This document shows positions 23,946 through 31,999 of a stretch of DNA of 51,662 nt, piece by piece. Origin of the DNA: Streptomyces roseolus (lineage in GTDB: Bacteria; Actinomycetota; Actinomycetes; Streptomycetales; Streptomycetaceae); assembly GCF_014649855.1 (NCBI RefSeq), contig NZ_BMTV01000021.1, positions 1-51,662 on the forward strand, in the 5' to 3' direction. The translations under genes and the position numbers were made by a program. How positions within the stretch are numbered: the stretch's first letter is position 1; the number at the start of each line of letters is the position of its first letter. Under the pieces are notes generated by a model, which saw only the letters and a list, made by a program, of their open reading frames with translations, did not search any database and had not been told where the DNA came from.

Positions 23946-26172
23946 GCCGGCGCCTCCGCGCGTCGATGAGCATCTCCTGCACGTGCCGCAGCGGCTTGCC
24001 CTCGGGATCGGTCGCGTGGCGCGTCCAGTTCCCGTCCGGGCCGAGGTGCCAGGAGGAGGTGGTGTCGGACATCCCGGTCTCCAGGAGCCGGGTGAGGGCC
24101 GCCCGGTGGGCGGGGTCGGAGACCCGGACCAGCGCCTCGATGCGCCGGTCCAGGTTGCGGTGCATCATGTCGGCGCTGCCGAACCACACCTCCGGTTCGC
24201 CGCCGTTGCCGAAGGCGAAGATCCGGGAGTGCTCCAGGAAGCGGCCGAGGACGGAACGGACCCGGACGTTCTCCGAGAGGCCGGGGACGCCGGGGCGGAT
24301 GGCGCATATGCCGCGGACCCAGATGTCGACCGGGACACCGGCCCGGGAGGCCCGGTAGCAGGCGTCGATGACGGCCTCGTCGACCATCGAGTTGACCTTG
24401 ATCTTGACGTACGCCGGCCGGCCCGCCCGGTGGTGGGCGATCTCCTTGGTGATCCGGGAGACGAGCCCGTCGCGGAGCGACTTCGGGGCGGTCAGCAGGC
24501 GGCGGTAGGTCTCGCGGCGCGAGTATCCGGAGAGCCGGTTGAAGAGGTCGGAGAGGTCCGCGCCGACCTGCGGGTCGGCGGTGAGCAGGCCGAGGTCCTC
24601 GTAGAGCCGGGCCGTCTTGGGGTGGTAGTTGCCGGTGCCGACGTGCGAGTAGCGGCGCAGCAGGTCGCCCTCCTGACGGACCACCAGGGAGAGCTTGCAG
24701 TGGGTCTTGAGGCCGACGAGGCCGTAGACGACGTGGCAGCCGGCCTCCTCCAGCTTCCGTGCCCACTTGATGTTGGCCTGCTCGTCGAAGCGGGCCTTGA
24801 TCTCGACGAGGACGAGGACCTGCTTGCCGGACTCGGCGGCGTCGATCAGGGCGTCGACTATCGGGGAGTCGCCGGAGGTCCGGTACAGCGTCTGCTTGAT
24901 CGCGAGGACGTCCGGGTCGGCCGCCGCCTGCTCCAGGAAGGCCTGGACGGAGGTGGAGAAGGAGTCGTACGGGTGGTGGAGCAGGACGTCCCGCTCGCGC
25001 ATCGCGGCGAAGACGTCGGGCGCGGACGCGGATTCCACCTCGGCGAGGTCCCGGTGGGTGCCGGCGACGAACTTCGGGTACTTGAGCTCGGGCCGGTCCT
25101 GCGAGGCGATCCCGAACAGGCCGGTGAGGTCGAGCGGGCCGGGCAGCGGGTAGACCTCGGCGTCGGAGACCTTCAGCTCGCGCACCAGCAGGTCGAGCAC
25201 GTACGGGTCGATGGACTCCTCGACCTCCAGGCGGACCGGCGGGCCGAAGCGGCGCCGCATGAGCTCCTTCTCCAGGGCCTGGAGGAGGTTCTCCGCGTCG
25301 TCCTCCTCGACCTCCAGGTCCTCGTTCCTGGTCACCCGGAACATGTGGTGCGCCAGCACCTCCATGCCGGGGAACAGCTCCTCCAGGTGCGCCGCGATCA
25401 CGTCCTCCAGGGGGACGTACCGCTGCGGGGAGGCCTCCAGGAACCGGGAGAGCAGCGGCGGCACCTTGACGCGCGCGAAATGGCGGTGACCGCTGACCGG
25501 ATTGCGCACGACCACGGCCAGGTTGAGGCTGAGCCCGGAGATGTACGGGAAGGGGTGCGCCGGGTCCACGGCGAGCGGCGTGAGGACCGGGAAGATCTGC
25601 TGGCGGAAGAGCGTGAAGAGCCGTGCCTGCTCCTTCTCCGTGAGCTCGGGCCAGCGGATCAGGTGGATGCCCTCGTCGGCCAGGGCCGGGGCCACGTCCT
25701 GCTGGTAGCAGGCGGCGTGCCGGGCCATCAGCTCGCGCGAGCGGGTCCAGATGAGGTCGAGGACCTCGCGCGGCTGGAGGCCGGAGGCGGAGCGGGTGGC
25801 GACGCCGGTGGCGATGCGGCGCTTGAGGCCCGCGACCCGGACCATGAAGAACTCGTCGAGGTTCGAGGCGAAGATGGCGAGGAAGTTCGCCCGTTCGAGG
25901 AGGGGCGTCGTCGGGTCCTCGGCGAGTTCGAGGACCCGCTCGTTGAAGGCGAGCCAGCTGCGCTCACGGTCCAGGAAGCGGGCCTGCGGAAGCTCGGCGG
26001 AGGCGTCCTCGTCGGCCTCGTACGCGTCGATCTCGGAGTCGAGGTCGGGTTCGAGGTCGCTCACGGCTCCGCCCTCGACGGCGTGCGGGCGGTGCGCCGC
26101 CATGGAACCCAGGGGCGGCTGCGGGGACGCGGTGGCGGAGGTCTGGACCGGGACCTCGGGGTGCTGGCTCAT
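23932..26172 (-). CDS. ppk: polyphosphate kinase 1
   Basis: A 746-residue PPK1, which makes polyphosphate from ATP (reversible). The N domain starts at FLDRERSWLAFNERVLELA. The autophosphorylated His lies in LVGLKTHCKLSL, and the second conserved His in HVGTGNYHPKTARLYED. The acidic N-terminal 85 residues vary in the family. I chose ATG 26172 (MSQHPEVPVQ); the frame stays open to 26298. A PHO-box-like pair lies upstream, fitting known PhoP control of ppk in Streptomyces. It heads the ppk-CHAD-Nudix operon. Confidence 0.96.
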   Translation of the reverse strand: MSQHPEVPVQTSATASPQPPLGSMAAHRPHAVEGGAVSDLEPDLDSEIDAYEADEDASAELPQARFLDRERSWLAFNERVLELAEDPTTPLLERANFLAIFASNLDEFFMVRVAGLKRRIATGVATRSASGLQPREVLDLIWTRSRELMARHAACYQQDVAPALADEGIHLIRWPELTEKEQARLFTLFRQQIFPVLTPLAVDPAHPFPYISGLSLNLAVVVRNPVSGHRHFARVKVPPLLSRFLEASPQRYVPLEDVIAAHLEELFPGMEVLAHHMFRVTRNEDLEVEEDDAENLLQALEKELMRRRFGPPVRLEVEESIDPYVLDLLVRELKVSDAEVYPLPGPLDLTGLFGIASQDRPELKYPKFVAGTHRDLAEVESASAPDVFAAMRERDVLLHHPYDSFSTSVQAFLEQAAADPDVLAIKQTLYRTSGDSPIVDALIDAAESGKQVLVLVEIKARFDEQANIKWARKLEEAGCHVVYGLVGLKTHCKLSLVVRQEGDLLRRYSHVGTGNYHPKTARLYEDLGLLTADPQVGADLSDLFNRLSGYSRRETYRRLLTAPKSLRDGLVSRITKEIAHHRAGRPAYVKIKVNSMVDEAVIDACYRASRAGVPVDIWVRGICAIRPGVPGLSENVRVRSVLGRFLEHSRIFAFGNGGEPEVWFGSADMMHRNLDRRIEALVRVSDPAHRAALTRLLETGMSDTTSSWHLGPDGNWTRHATDPEGKPLRHVQEMLIDARRRRRAQP

Positions 26173-26318
26173 GGCCCCATTCTTCCGCGCGAAGGGGTCC
26201 TCGGGCGCGTCGGAGCGGGCCGTGGGGGAGGGCAGTCTCCCCTTGGGGAGTCTTCCCGGGGAGGGAGCCCCGCCAGGAGTGATCACGGATCGCTTCATTG
26301 CGTGAGCGTCGCAAGCGC

Positions 26319-26340
26319 GTCTGAATGGCGGGTGACGACG
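26319..26340 (-). promoter_or_regulatory. possible PHO box upstream of ppk
   Basis: On the minus strand CGTCACCCGCC is followed at 11-bp spacing by ATTCAGACGCG, two units that keep the TCA core of PHO boxes. It lies about 150 bp before the ppk start. Match to consensus is moderate. Confidence 0.5.
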
Positions 26341-26357
26341 ACATGTCGTGCGGGAAT

Positions 26358-26390
26358 CGGGGGCGGGGCCTGTGCCGGGCCCCGCCCCCG
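26358..26390 (-). terminator. terminator after the GntR/ABC operon
   Basis: CGGGGGCGGGGCC (26358-26370) pairs perfectly with 26378-26390 around TGTGCCG. It follows the ABC permease stop at 26408 on the minus strand and separates that operon from ppk. Confidence 0.8.
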
Positions 26391-26407
26391 GGACTCGCCC
26401 GTACGGG

Positions 26408-27391
26408 TTACGAGTGCCGGGCGCGGAGCAGCCGGAAGGCGGCGAAGGCCGCGAGGGCGGCGAGCGCGAGGACGATGCCGGTCTCGATGAGCTGGGTGGG
26501 CCAGTAGTGCGAGGAGGGGTGATAGTCGATGAACTGGGTGGTGACGTCGTGCTCGGCCTGGCACTGGGCCTCGACCTTGCCCCACAGGCCTTCCTGGGTG
26601 TCGGTGCCGGGGGTCCGGTTCGCCCGGTCCCAGCAGATCGTCTGGTCGAAGCGGGCGCCGGAGGAGGTGAGCAGGCCGACGTCCATGTACATGTGCTCGA
26701 CCGGCAGGTCGAGGGAGGAGCCGAGGGGGCCGGTGAGCCTTTCCGTCGGAAGGATGGACCAGCGGTACGCGTTGAAGGCGAGGACCAGCAGGCCCGTGAC
26801 CAGCCCCGCGGCGGACATGGCGAGGAGCGTGCGGCGGACGAGCTGGCCGACGAGGGCGCCGACGGCGACGGCGGCGAGGGCGTAGGCGAAGACGGTGATG
26901 CCGGCCGCCGCGTAGGGGCCGGGGTGGGACCAGTGGTAGTCCCATCCCGCCCGCACCCCCAGCCGGCCGAACCAGAAGATGCCCGCCACGGCGAGCGCGG
27001 CGAGGACCGCGACGCCGGTGGCGACCGTGAGCTTGGAGCGGAGCCAGTCGGCCGGGCTCATCGACTGGGTGAGGGAGAGCTGGTACGTCCCCGACTCGTA
27101 CTCGCGCGCCACCATCGGACCCGCGACGAGGGCGGCCACGGCGAGCGGCAGTACGGCGGCGGCAACGCCGACGTACTCCAGGAACCAGCGGAGCGTCAGG
27201 TACCCGTCGTTGTCGGGGGAAGCGGCCCAGACCCCGTCCTTCATGGGGGCCACCGGATGCTGCGCGGCCCAGATCCGCAGCCCCGCGACCACGGCCAGCG
27301 CCAGCACCGCCAGCGCGCCCGCCAGCCACAGCGTCCGCCGGTACTGGCGGACCGTCACCCAGGCGGGGCCCTTGAGGGCGAGGGTGCTCAT
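26408..27391 (-). CDS. ABC transporter permease
   Basis: A 327-residue membrane protein with about six transmembrane segments. Between the last two is a large extracytoplasmic loop (about residues 215-300) with two Cys (TICWDRAN, EAQCQAEH) that may form a disulfide. The cytoplasmic phrase AREYESGTYQLSLTQSMSPADWLRSK is typical of ABC-2 permeases near YtrA-type regulators. Its start overlaps the ATPase stop as ATGA. Substrate unknown; export is likely. Confidence 0.9.
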   Translation of the reverse strand: MSTLALKGPAWVTVRQYRRTLWLAGALAVLALAVVAGLRIWAAQHPVAPMKDGVWAASPDNDGYLTLRWFLEYVGVAAAVLPLAVAALVAGPMVAREYESGTYQLSLTQSMSPADWLRSKLTVATGVAVLAALAVAGIFWFGRLGVRAGWDYHWSHPGPYAAAGITVFAYALAAVAVGALVGQLVRRTLLAMSAAGLVTGLLVLAFNAYRWSILPTERLTGPLGSSLDLPVEHMYMDVGLLTSSGARFDQTICWDRANRTPGTDTQEGLWGKVEAQCQAEHDVTTQFIDYHPSSHYWPTQLIETGIVLALAALAAFAAFRLLRARHS

Positions 27392-28230
27392 GCGGGGGCT
27401 CCTTCGGGGTTGCGGAGGTGGGCGAGGAGGAGTTCCTCCAGGGACGGTTCGCTGGTCTCCCAGGGGCCTTCGACGGGGCCCTCCCGCCGGACGAGGGCGG
27501 TGAGCTGACGGCCCGTCGTGCGCGCGTCGACCACCCGGTGCGGGGCCAGGTCGGCGACCGGGCCGCGCAGCAGCGCGTGGGCGGCGAGCAGGTCGTCGAC
27601 GGCGCCGTCGAGGCGGACGCGGCCCCCGGCGAGCAGCATCAGGTGGTCGCAGGCGCCCTCCAGCTCGGTGAGGATGTGGGAGGACATGACGACCGTGGTG
27701 CCGCGCTCGGCGGCGTCGGCCATCAGCAGGCCCATGAGCTGGTGGCGGGCGAGCGGGTCGAGGTCGGCCATCGGCTCGTCCAGGAGGAGGAGTTCCGCGC
27801 GCTTGCCGAGGGCGAGCGCGAGGGCGACGCGGGTGCGCTGGCCGCCGGACAGGTGGTGGACGAGGGTGTCGGAGGAGAAGCCGCCGCCCTCGACGACCCG
27901 GAGCGCGGCGGCGTCGTCCCAGCGGCCGGGGTTGAGCTCGCGGCCCATGCGGAGGGTGTCGGCGACGGTCAGCCGGGGGTGCAGCGGCTTGGCCTGGGCC
28001 ACGTAGGCCAGGTCCTCGCGGGCGGGGGCGGTGAGCGTGCCCTCGGTGGGGCGCAGCAGGCCGGCGGCGAGGGCGAGGAGGGTGGACTTGCCGGCGCCGT
28101 TGGGGCCGACGAGCGCGCAGATCCGCCCGGCGGGGAGCGCGAAGTCGCAGGCGCGCAGGGCCCAGCCGCCCCTCCGTCCGCCGTACTTCTTGCCCAGGAG
28201 CTCGGCTCCCAAGGCGGTGGTCGTACTCAC
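27388..28230 (-). CDS. ABC transporter ATP-binding protein
   Basis: A 280-residue ATPase with Walker A GPNGAGKST, signature LSGGQRTRVALALA, Walker B LLLLDEPMADLDP and H-loop SSHILTEL. GTG 28230 overlaps the GntR stop (GTGA), so all three genes are coupled. It energises the adjacent permease. The regulator-first layout matches YtrA-type operons that respond to cell-wall antibiotics. Confidence 0.94.
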   Translation of the reverse strand: MSTTTALGAELLGKKYGGRRGGWALRACDFALPAGRICALVGPNGAGKSTLLALAAGLLRPTEGTLTAPAREDLAYVAQAKPLHPRLTVADTLRMGRELNPGRWDDAAALRVVEGGGFSSDTLVHHLSGGQRTRVALALALGKRAELLLLDEPMADLDPLARHQLMGLLMADAAERGTTVVMSSHILTELEGACDHLMLLAGGRVRLDGAVDDLLAAHALLRGPVADLAPHRVVDARTTGRQLTALVRREGPVEGPWETSEPSLEELLLAHLRNPEGAPA

Positions 28231-28619
28231 TTTTCGTCGTCCCCCTCGAAGTGCTGTGCCAGTACGGCGGTGAAGAGCGCGGCCACGTCCTCGCGGTCCA
28301 TGCCCTCGGCGCGTGCCCGGCGGGCCCAGGCGTCGAGCTCGCCCCGGAGGGGGGAGCCGGCGGGGGCGGCGGTGCCGAGCGTGGCGCGGACGAAGGTGCC
28401 GAGGCCGCGGCGGGCCTCGACGAGTCCTTCGCGTTCGAGTTCGCGGTAGGCCTTGAGGACCGTGTTCGGGTTGATGGCCGTCGCCTCGACGACCTCGCGT
28501 GCGGTGGGCAGTCGGTCGCCCGGCTCCAGGAGGCCCATGCGGAGGGCCTGTTTCGTCTGCTGGACGATCTGGAGGTAGGTGGCGACGCCGCTGCGCCGGT
28601 CGATGCGGTACTCGACCAC
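28227..28619 (-). CDS. GntR-family (YtrA-type) repressor
   Basis: A 130-residue regulator with an N-terminal winged helix (TYLQIVQQTKQALRMGLLEP, LPTAREVVEATAINPNTVLK, YRELEREGLVEARRGLGTFV) and a short helical C-terminal part, as in the small YtrA subfamily that lacks a ligand-binding domain. GTG 28619 starts 2 bp from a 23-bp inverted repeat that covers the promoter and ribosome site, so it should repress its own operon with the ABC genes. Confidence 0.93.
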   Translation of the reverse strand: MVEYRIDRRSGVATYLQIVQQTKQALRMGLLEPGDRLPTAREVVEATAINPNTVLKAYRELEREGLVEARRGLGTFVRATLGTAAPAGSPLRGELDAWARRARAEGMDREDVAALFTAVLAQHFEGDDEK

Positions 28620-28620
28620 G

Positions 28621-28672
28621 TCCCTTACACCACCCTTTCACTAATCAAGTAGTGAAAGAGTGGTGTAAGGGA
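28621..28672. promoter_or_regulatory. 23-bp inverted repeat, GntR/YtrA operator
   Basis: The arms 28621-28643 and 28650-28672 are complementary over 23 bp with one mismatch (spacer ATCAAG). Inner parts read CCTTTCACTA and TAGTGAAAGA. It starts 2 bp upstream of the GntR start codon and spans the likely ribosome site, so a bound repressor would block both promoter and translation start. It could also form an RNA hairpin. Confidence 0.85.
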
Positions 28673-28695
28673 GGGGGCGGTGTCAACCGCCCCCT
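28672..28695 (-). terminator. hairpin after mshD
   Basis: AGGGGGCGGT (28672-28681) pairs with ACCGCCCCCT (28686-28695) around GTCA. It lies 14 bp after the mshD stop on the minus strand and directly before the GntR operator. No T run is present. Confidence 0.65.
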
Positions 28696-28708
28696 GGGAA
28701 TTGCCGGT

Positions 28709-29638
28709 TCAGGACTCCGAGCGGTACATCAGGTCCACCTCGTGGGTCCGGAAGCCGAGCCCCTCGTAGACCCGCACGGCCGCGGAGTTGTCGGCGTCCA
28801 CGTACAGCATCGCCGTGGGCAGCCCCTGCGCCGCCAGGTGCCGCAGGCCCGTCGCGGTGAGCGCCTTGCCGAGGCCGCCGCCCTGCGCCCCCGGCAGGAT
28901 CCCGACCACGTACACCTCGCCGAGCCGCTCCTCGGCGTGGACCTTCGTCCAGTGGAAGCCGACCAGCTCCCCGTCCTTCTCGGCGAGGAAGAAGCCCTTC
29001 GGGTCGAACCACGGCTCCGCGATCCGGTCGTCCAGGTCCCGCCGGGTCAGCGAGCCCTGCTCCGGGTGGTGGGCGAAGGCGGCGGCGTTGACCGCGAGCC
29101 AGGCCGCGTCGTCCTGCCCGGGGACGAAGGTGCGGATCGTGACGCCCTCGGGGAGGACCGGCTCGGGGACGTCCAGCGGCGCCAGCGGGCGGCGCAGCTG
29201 GCGCAGTTCGCGGAAGAGGGTGAGGCCGAGGACCTGGGCGAGGTGGCGCGCGGACGGCTTGCCGCCGTGCGCCCAGACCCGCACCCGCTTGCCGGTGGCG
29301 GCGAGCAGGGCGGTGCCGAGGGCGCGTCCGTGGCCGCGGCCGCGCTGGTCGGGGTGGACGAGCAGTTCGGCGGCCGGCGCCTCGACGGGGTCGGTCTCCT
29401 CCAGCTGGGCGTAGCCGTAGAGGCGGGGCCCGACGGTGAGGAGGAAGTGCCGCACCCCCTCGCGCCGCCCGTGCCGGAGGTAGAGCCGCCCCTGTTCGGA
29501 CACCGCGTGCACGCCGTCGGCGCCGTCCGCGGCCGCGAGCAGGTCCATGACCTCCTGGACCTGCTCGGCGGTGAGCTCGTCGTACGTCTGGATCTGCCGC
29601 CCCGGTTCGAGGGCGGGCGCCGTGTCGGAGGAAGTCAT
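28709..29638 (-). CDS. mshD: mycothiol synthase
   Basis: A 309-residue protein with two tandem GNAT domains. The active C-terminal one has VYVVGILPGAQGGGLGKALT and DADNSAAVRVYEGLGFR; the N-terminal one has LLVHPDQRGRGHGRALG. It acetylates Cys-GlcN-Ins in the last step of mycothiol synthesis, the main low-molecular-weight thiol of actinobacteria. The length fits the family. It is followed by a hairpin and appears to be a single-gene unit. Confidence 0.96.
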   Translation of the reverse strand: MTSSDTAPALEPGRQIQTYDELTAEQVQEVMDLLAAADGADGVHAVSEQGRLYLRHGRREGVRHFLLTVGPRLYGYAQLEETDPVEAPAAELLVHPDQRGRGHGRALGTALLAATGKRVRVWAHGGKPSARHLAQVLGLTLFRELRQLRRPLAPLDVPEPVLPEGVTIRTFVPGQDDAAWLAVNAAAFAHHPEQGSLTRRDLDDRIAEPWFDPKGFFLAEKDGELVGFHWTKVHAEERLGEVYVVGILPGAQGGGLGKALTATGLRHLAAQGLPTAMLYVDADNSAAVRVYEGLGFRTHEVDLMYRSES

Positions 29639-29952
29639 GCCCCTGAGCCTACGGCGGGCCCGCGCCGGTGCGGGGGAGACCGACCGGAGGCCGTCGGCCG
29701 GCCGGCCGACGGCCCGTCGGCGGAGGCGGCCGTCAGCCCGGCCGGGCGTCAGCCGACGGGCCGCCGGGTTCTCGGGAAGTGCCCTTCGGGCGTCCGCCCG
29801 CGGCCGCCGGGTGCACCTTGGAGGTCTCCCGGGGGTCGCGAGGTGAGCAAAATCAACCGGCTCGTAACCCCCTCCCCCTGTTGCGCTACGCGCGTTGACC
29901 CTAGGCTGCGCCCGAACCGAGACTTCCCTTTACCTGCACCACAGGGGGGCGC
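29639..29952. other. divergent intergenic region, mshD and 5'-nucleotidase
   Basis: This 314-bp region holds both divergent promoters. It contains a 26-bp perfect palindrome at 29689-29714 and further CGTCAGCC/GGGCCGCC-type repeats up to about 29770. I could not place a confident PHO box, although the downstream enzyme would be a reasonable PhoP target. Confidence 0.6.
29689..29714. repeat. 26-bp perfect GC palindrome
   Basis: Positions 29689-29714 equal their own reverse complement (half-site GGCCGTCGGCCGG). It lies about 50 bp upstream of mshD. It could be a protein site, a cruciform or an RNA hairpin in either 5' leader. Confidence 0.8.
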
Positions 29953-31785
29953 ATGCCTACCACTTCTCAGCACCCGCACCACAGACGCCGGAAGCACCGG
30001 CTTCTCGCGGCCGCCACCGGCCTCGTCACCGTGGGCGCACTCGCCGCGGCGATGCCGGGCACCGCGAGCGCCGGCGAGAACGGCCGCCCGGGCAAGCAGG
30101 AGGGCCGCTACGCGGACATCCAGCTGCTGTCCTTCAACGACTTCCACGGCAATCTGGAGCCCCCCAGGAGCTCTTCGGGGCGGCTCACGGAGCTCCAGCC
30201 CGACGGCAGCGTCAAGACCATCGAGGGCGTCGGCGGCGTCGAATACCTGGCCGGCTCCCTGCGTACCGCTCGACAGGGGCACCCGTACTCGATCACGGCC
30301 GCCGCCGGTGACCTGATCGGCGGCAGCCCCCTCGTGTCCGCGCTCTTCCACGACGAGCCCACGATCGAGGCGATGAACGCGCTCGACCTGGACGTCACCG
30401 GCGTCGGCAACCACGAGTTCGACGAGGGCGCCGCCGAGCTCAAGCGGCTGCAGGACGGGGGCTGCCACCCGAAGGACGGCTGCTATGAGGAGGGCCGGAC
30501 CTTCGAGGGCGCGCAGTTCCCGTACCTGGCCGCGAACGTCGTCGACGAGAAGACCGGCAAGCCGATGCTCGACCCCACCTTCGTGTGGGAGAAGGACGGC
30601 ATCAAGGTCGGCTTCATCGGCGTGACCCTGGAGGGCACGGCGGACATCGTCACCGCCGACGGCGTCAAGGGGCTGAAGTTCCTCGACGAGACCGAGACGA
30701 TCAACAAGTACGCGCGTCAGCTGCAGAAGCGGGGCGTGAAGTCGATCGTCGCGCTCATCCACGAGGGCGGCGCCCCGGCGTCCGAGGCGTACAACTACGG
30801 CTGTGACGGAAACGGCCCCGGCAGCGGCATCTCCGGCCCCATCGTCGACATCGCCAAGGGCGTCGACGCCAAGGTCGACGCGCTGGTCACCGGCCACACC
30901 CACGCCGCGTACGCGTGCACCATCCCGGACCCGGAGGGCAAGCCGCGCACGGTGACCTCCGCCGCGTCCTTCGGCCGCCTCTACACGGACACCACGCTCA
31001 CCTACGACCGGCGCACCCGCGACATCGTCCGCACGTCGGTGACGTCGGCGAACCACGTCGTCGTCCGGGAGAACCCGGCCTCCGACATGACCGACCTGAT
31101 CGCCCGCTACAGGGCGCTGTCCGCCCCGATCGGGAACCGCCCCATCGGCTGGATCGCCTCCGACGCCGCCAAGCCCGCGACGACGGACGACTCCCCGCTC
31201 GGCAACCTGGTCGCGGACGCCCAGCTCGCGCACGCCAAGACCCTCGACCCGGGCGCCGACCTGGCGCTGATGAACCCGGGCGGGGTGCGGGAGAGCCTGG
31301 TGCACGCGTCCTCCGAGGCCGGAGAGGGCGACGGCGTCGTCACCTACGGCGAGGCGTTCGGCGTGCAGCCGTTCTCCAACACGGTGCAGCTGCTCGACCT
31401 GACCGGCGCGCAGTTGCTCACGGTCCTCCAGCAGCAGGTCACCGGTCCGAAGAACGAGGGGGCGCCGAAGGTGCTGCAGCCCTCGTCGGGCCTCCGCTAC
31501 ACCCTGGACCTCACCAGGACCGGCGCGGACCGCGTCGTCGCCGACTCGGTGCGGCTGAACGGCGCTCCGCTGGACCCGGCCGCGACCTACCGGGTCGCCG
31601 TCAACTCCTTCCTCGCCGAGGGCGGAGACGGCTTCGGCGAACTGGCGAAGGGGACGAACAAGGTGGTCGGCGCGGACGACCTGGCGGCCTTCGAGGGGTA
31701 CCTGCGGGCCAACTCCTCGGCGGACGCCCCGCTGCAGGTGCCGGCGGCGGACCGCATCGACGTGGTGTACCCGCCGAAGCAGTAA
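29953..31785 (+). CDS. secreted 5'-nucleotidase / UDP-sugar hydrolase
   Basis: A 610-residue exported enzyme with a signal peptide (AAMPGTASAG cut, about residue 40). The calcineurin-like domain has LSFNDFHGNL, AAGDLIGGSP, GNHEFDEG and GHTHAAYAC metal motifs. A 5_nucleotid_C domain has GNLVADAQ, MNPGGVRESL and the late GDGFGEL. The family releases phosphate from nucleotides outside the cell. It is the first of several secreted phosphoesterase-type genes. A 19-bp hairpin follows. Confidence 0.95.
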   Translation: MPTTSQHPHHRRRKHRLLAAATGLVTVGALAAAMPGTASAGENGRPGKQEGRYADIQLLSFNDFHGNLEPPRSSSGRLTELQPDGSVKTIEGVGGVEYLAGSLRTARQGHPYSITAAAGDLIGGSPLVSALFHDEPTIEAMNALDLDVTGVGNHEFDEGAAELKRLQDGGCHPKDGCYEEGRTFEGAQFPYLAANVVDEKTGKPMLDPTFVWEKDGIKVGFIGVTLEGTADIVTADGVKGLKFLDETETINKYARQLQKRGVKSIVALIHEGGAPASEAYNYGCDGNGPGSGISGPIVDIAKGVDAKVDALVTGHTHAAYACTIPDPEGKPRTVTSAASFGRLYTDTTLTYDRRTRDIVRTSVTSANHVVVRENPASDMTDLIARYRALSAPIGNRPIGWIASDAAKPATTDDSPLGNLVADAQLAHAKTLDPGADLALMNPGGVRESLVHASSEAGEGDGVVTYGEAFGVQPFSNTVQLLDLTGAQLLTVLQQQVTGPKNEGAPKVLQPSSGLRYTLDLTRTGADRVVADSVRLNGAPLDPAATYRVAVNSFLAEGGDGFGELAKGTNKVVGADDLAAFEGYLRANSSADAPLQVPAADRIDVVYPPKQ

Positions 31786-31804
31786 CCGGCGTCGGTGGCG
31801 CAGC

Positions 31805-31847
31805 CCCGGGGCCCCGCCCGGCCATGGCGGCCGGGCGGGGCCCCGGG
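31805..31847 (+). terminator. terminator after 5'-nucleotidase
   Basis: A perfect 19-bp stem pairs 31805-31823 with 31829-31847 around ATGGC. There is no T run, as is common in Streptomyces. Confidence 0.82.
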
Positions 31848-31999
31848 CGCGTCGGGGGACGGTCGAACTTCTCTTGACGCAGGCCTTGCCGGCGAACGTT
31901 TCCGGCCGGAACCGTCCCCTCGGCCGGACGCTGCTCCTATGCTGCACGTGATCTTGTCGGTACGCGATCAATTTTCGTGATCTCTGGAGGGGCAAGAAC

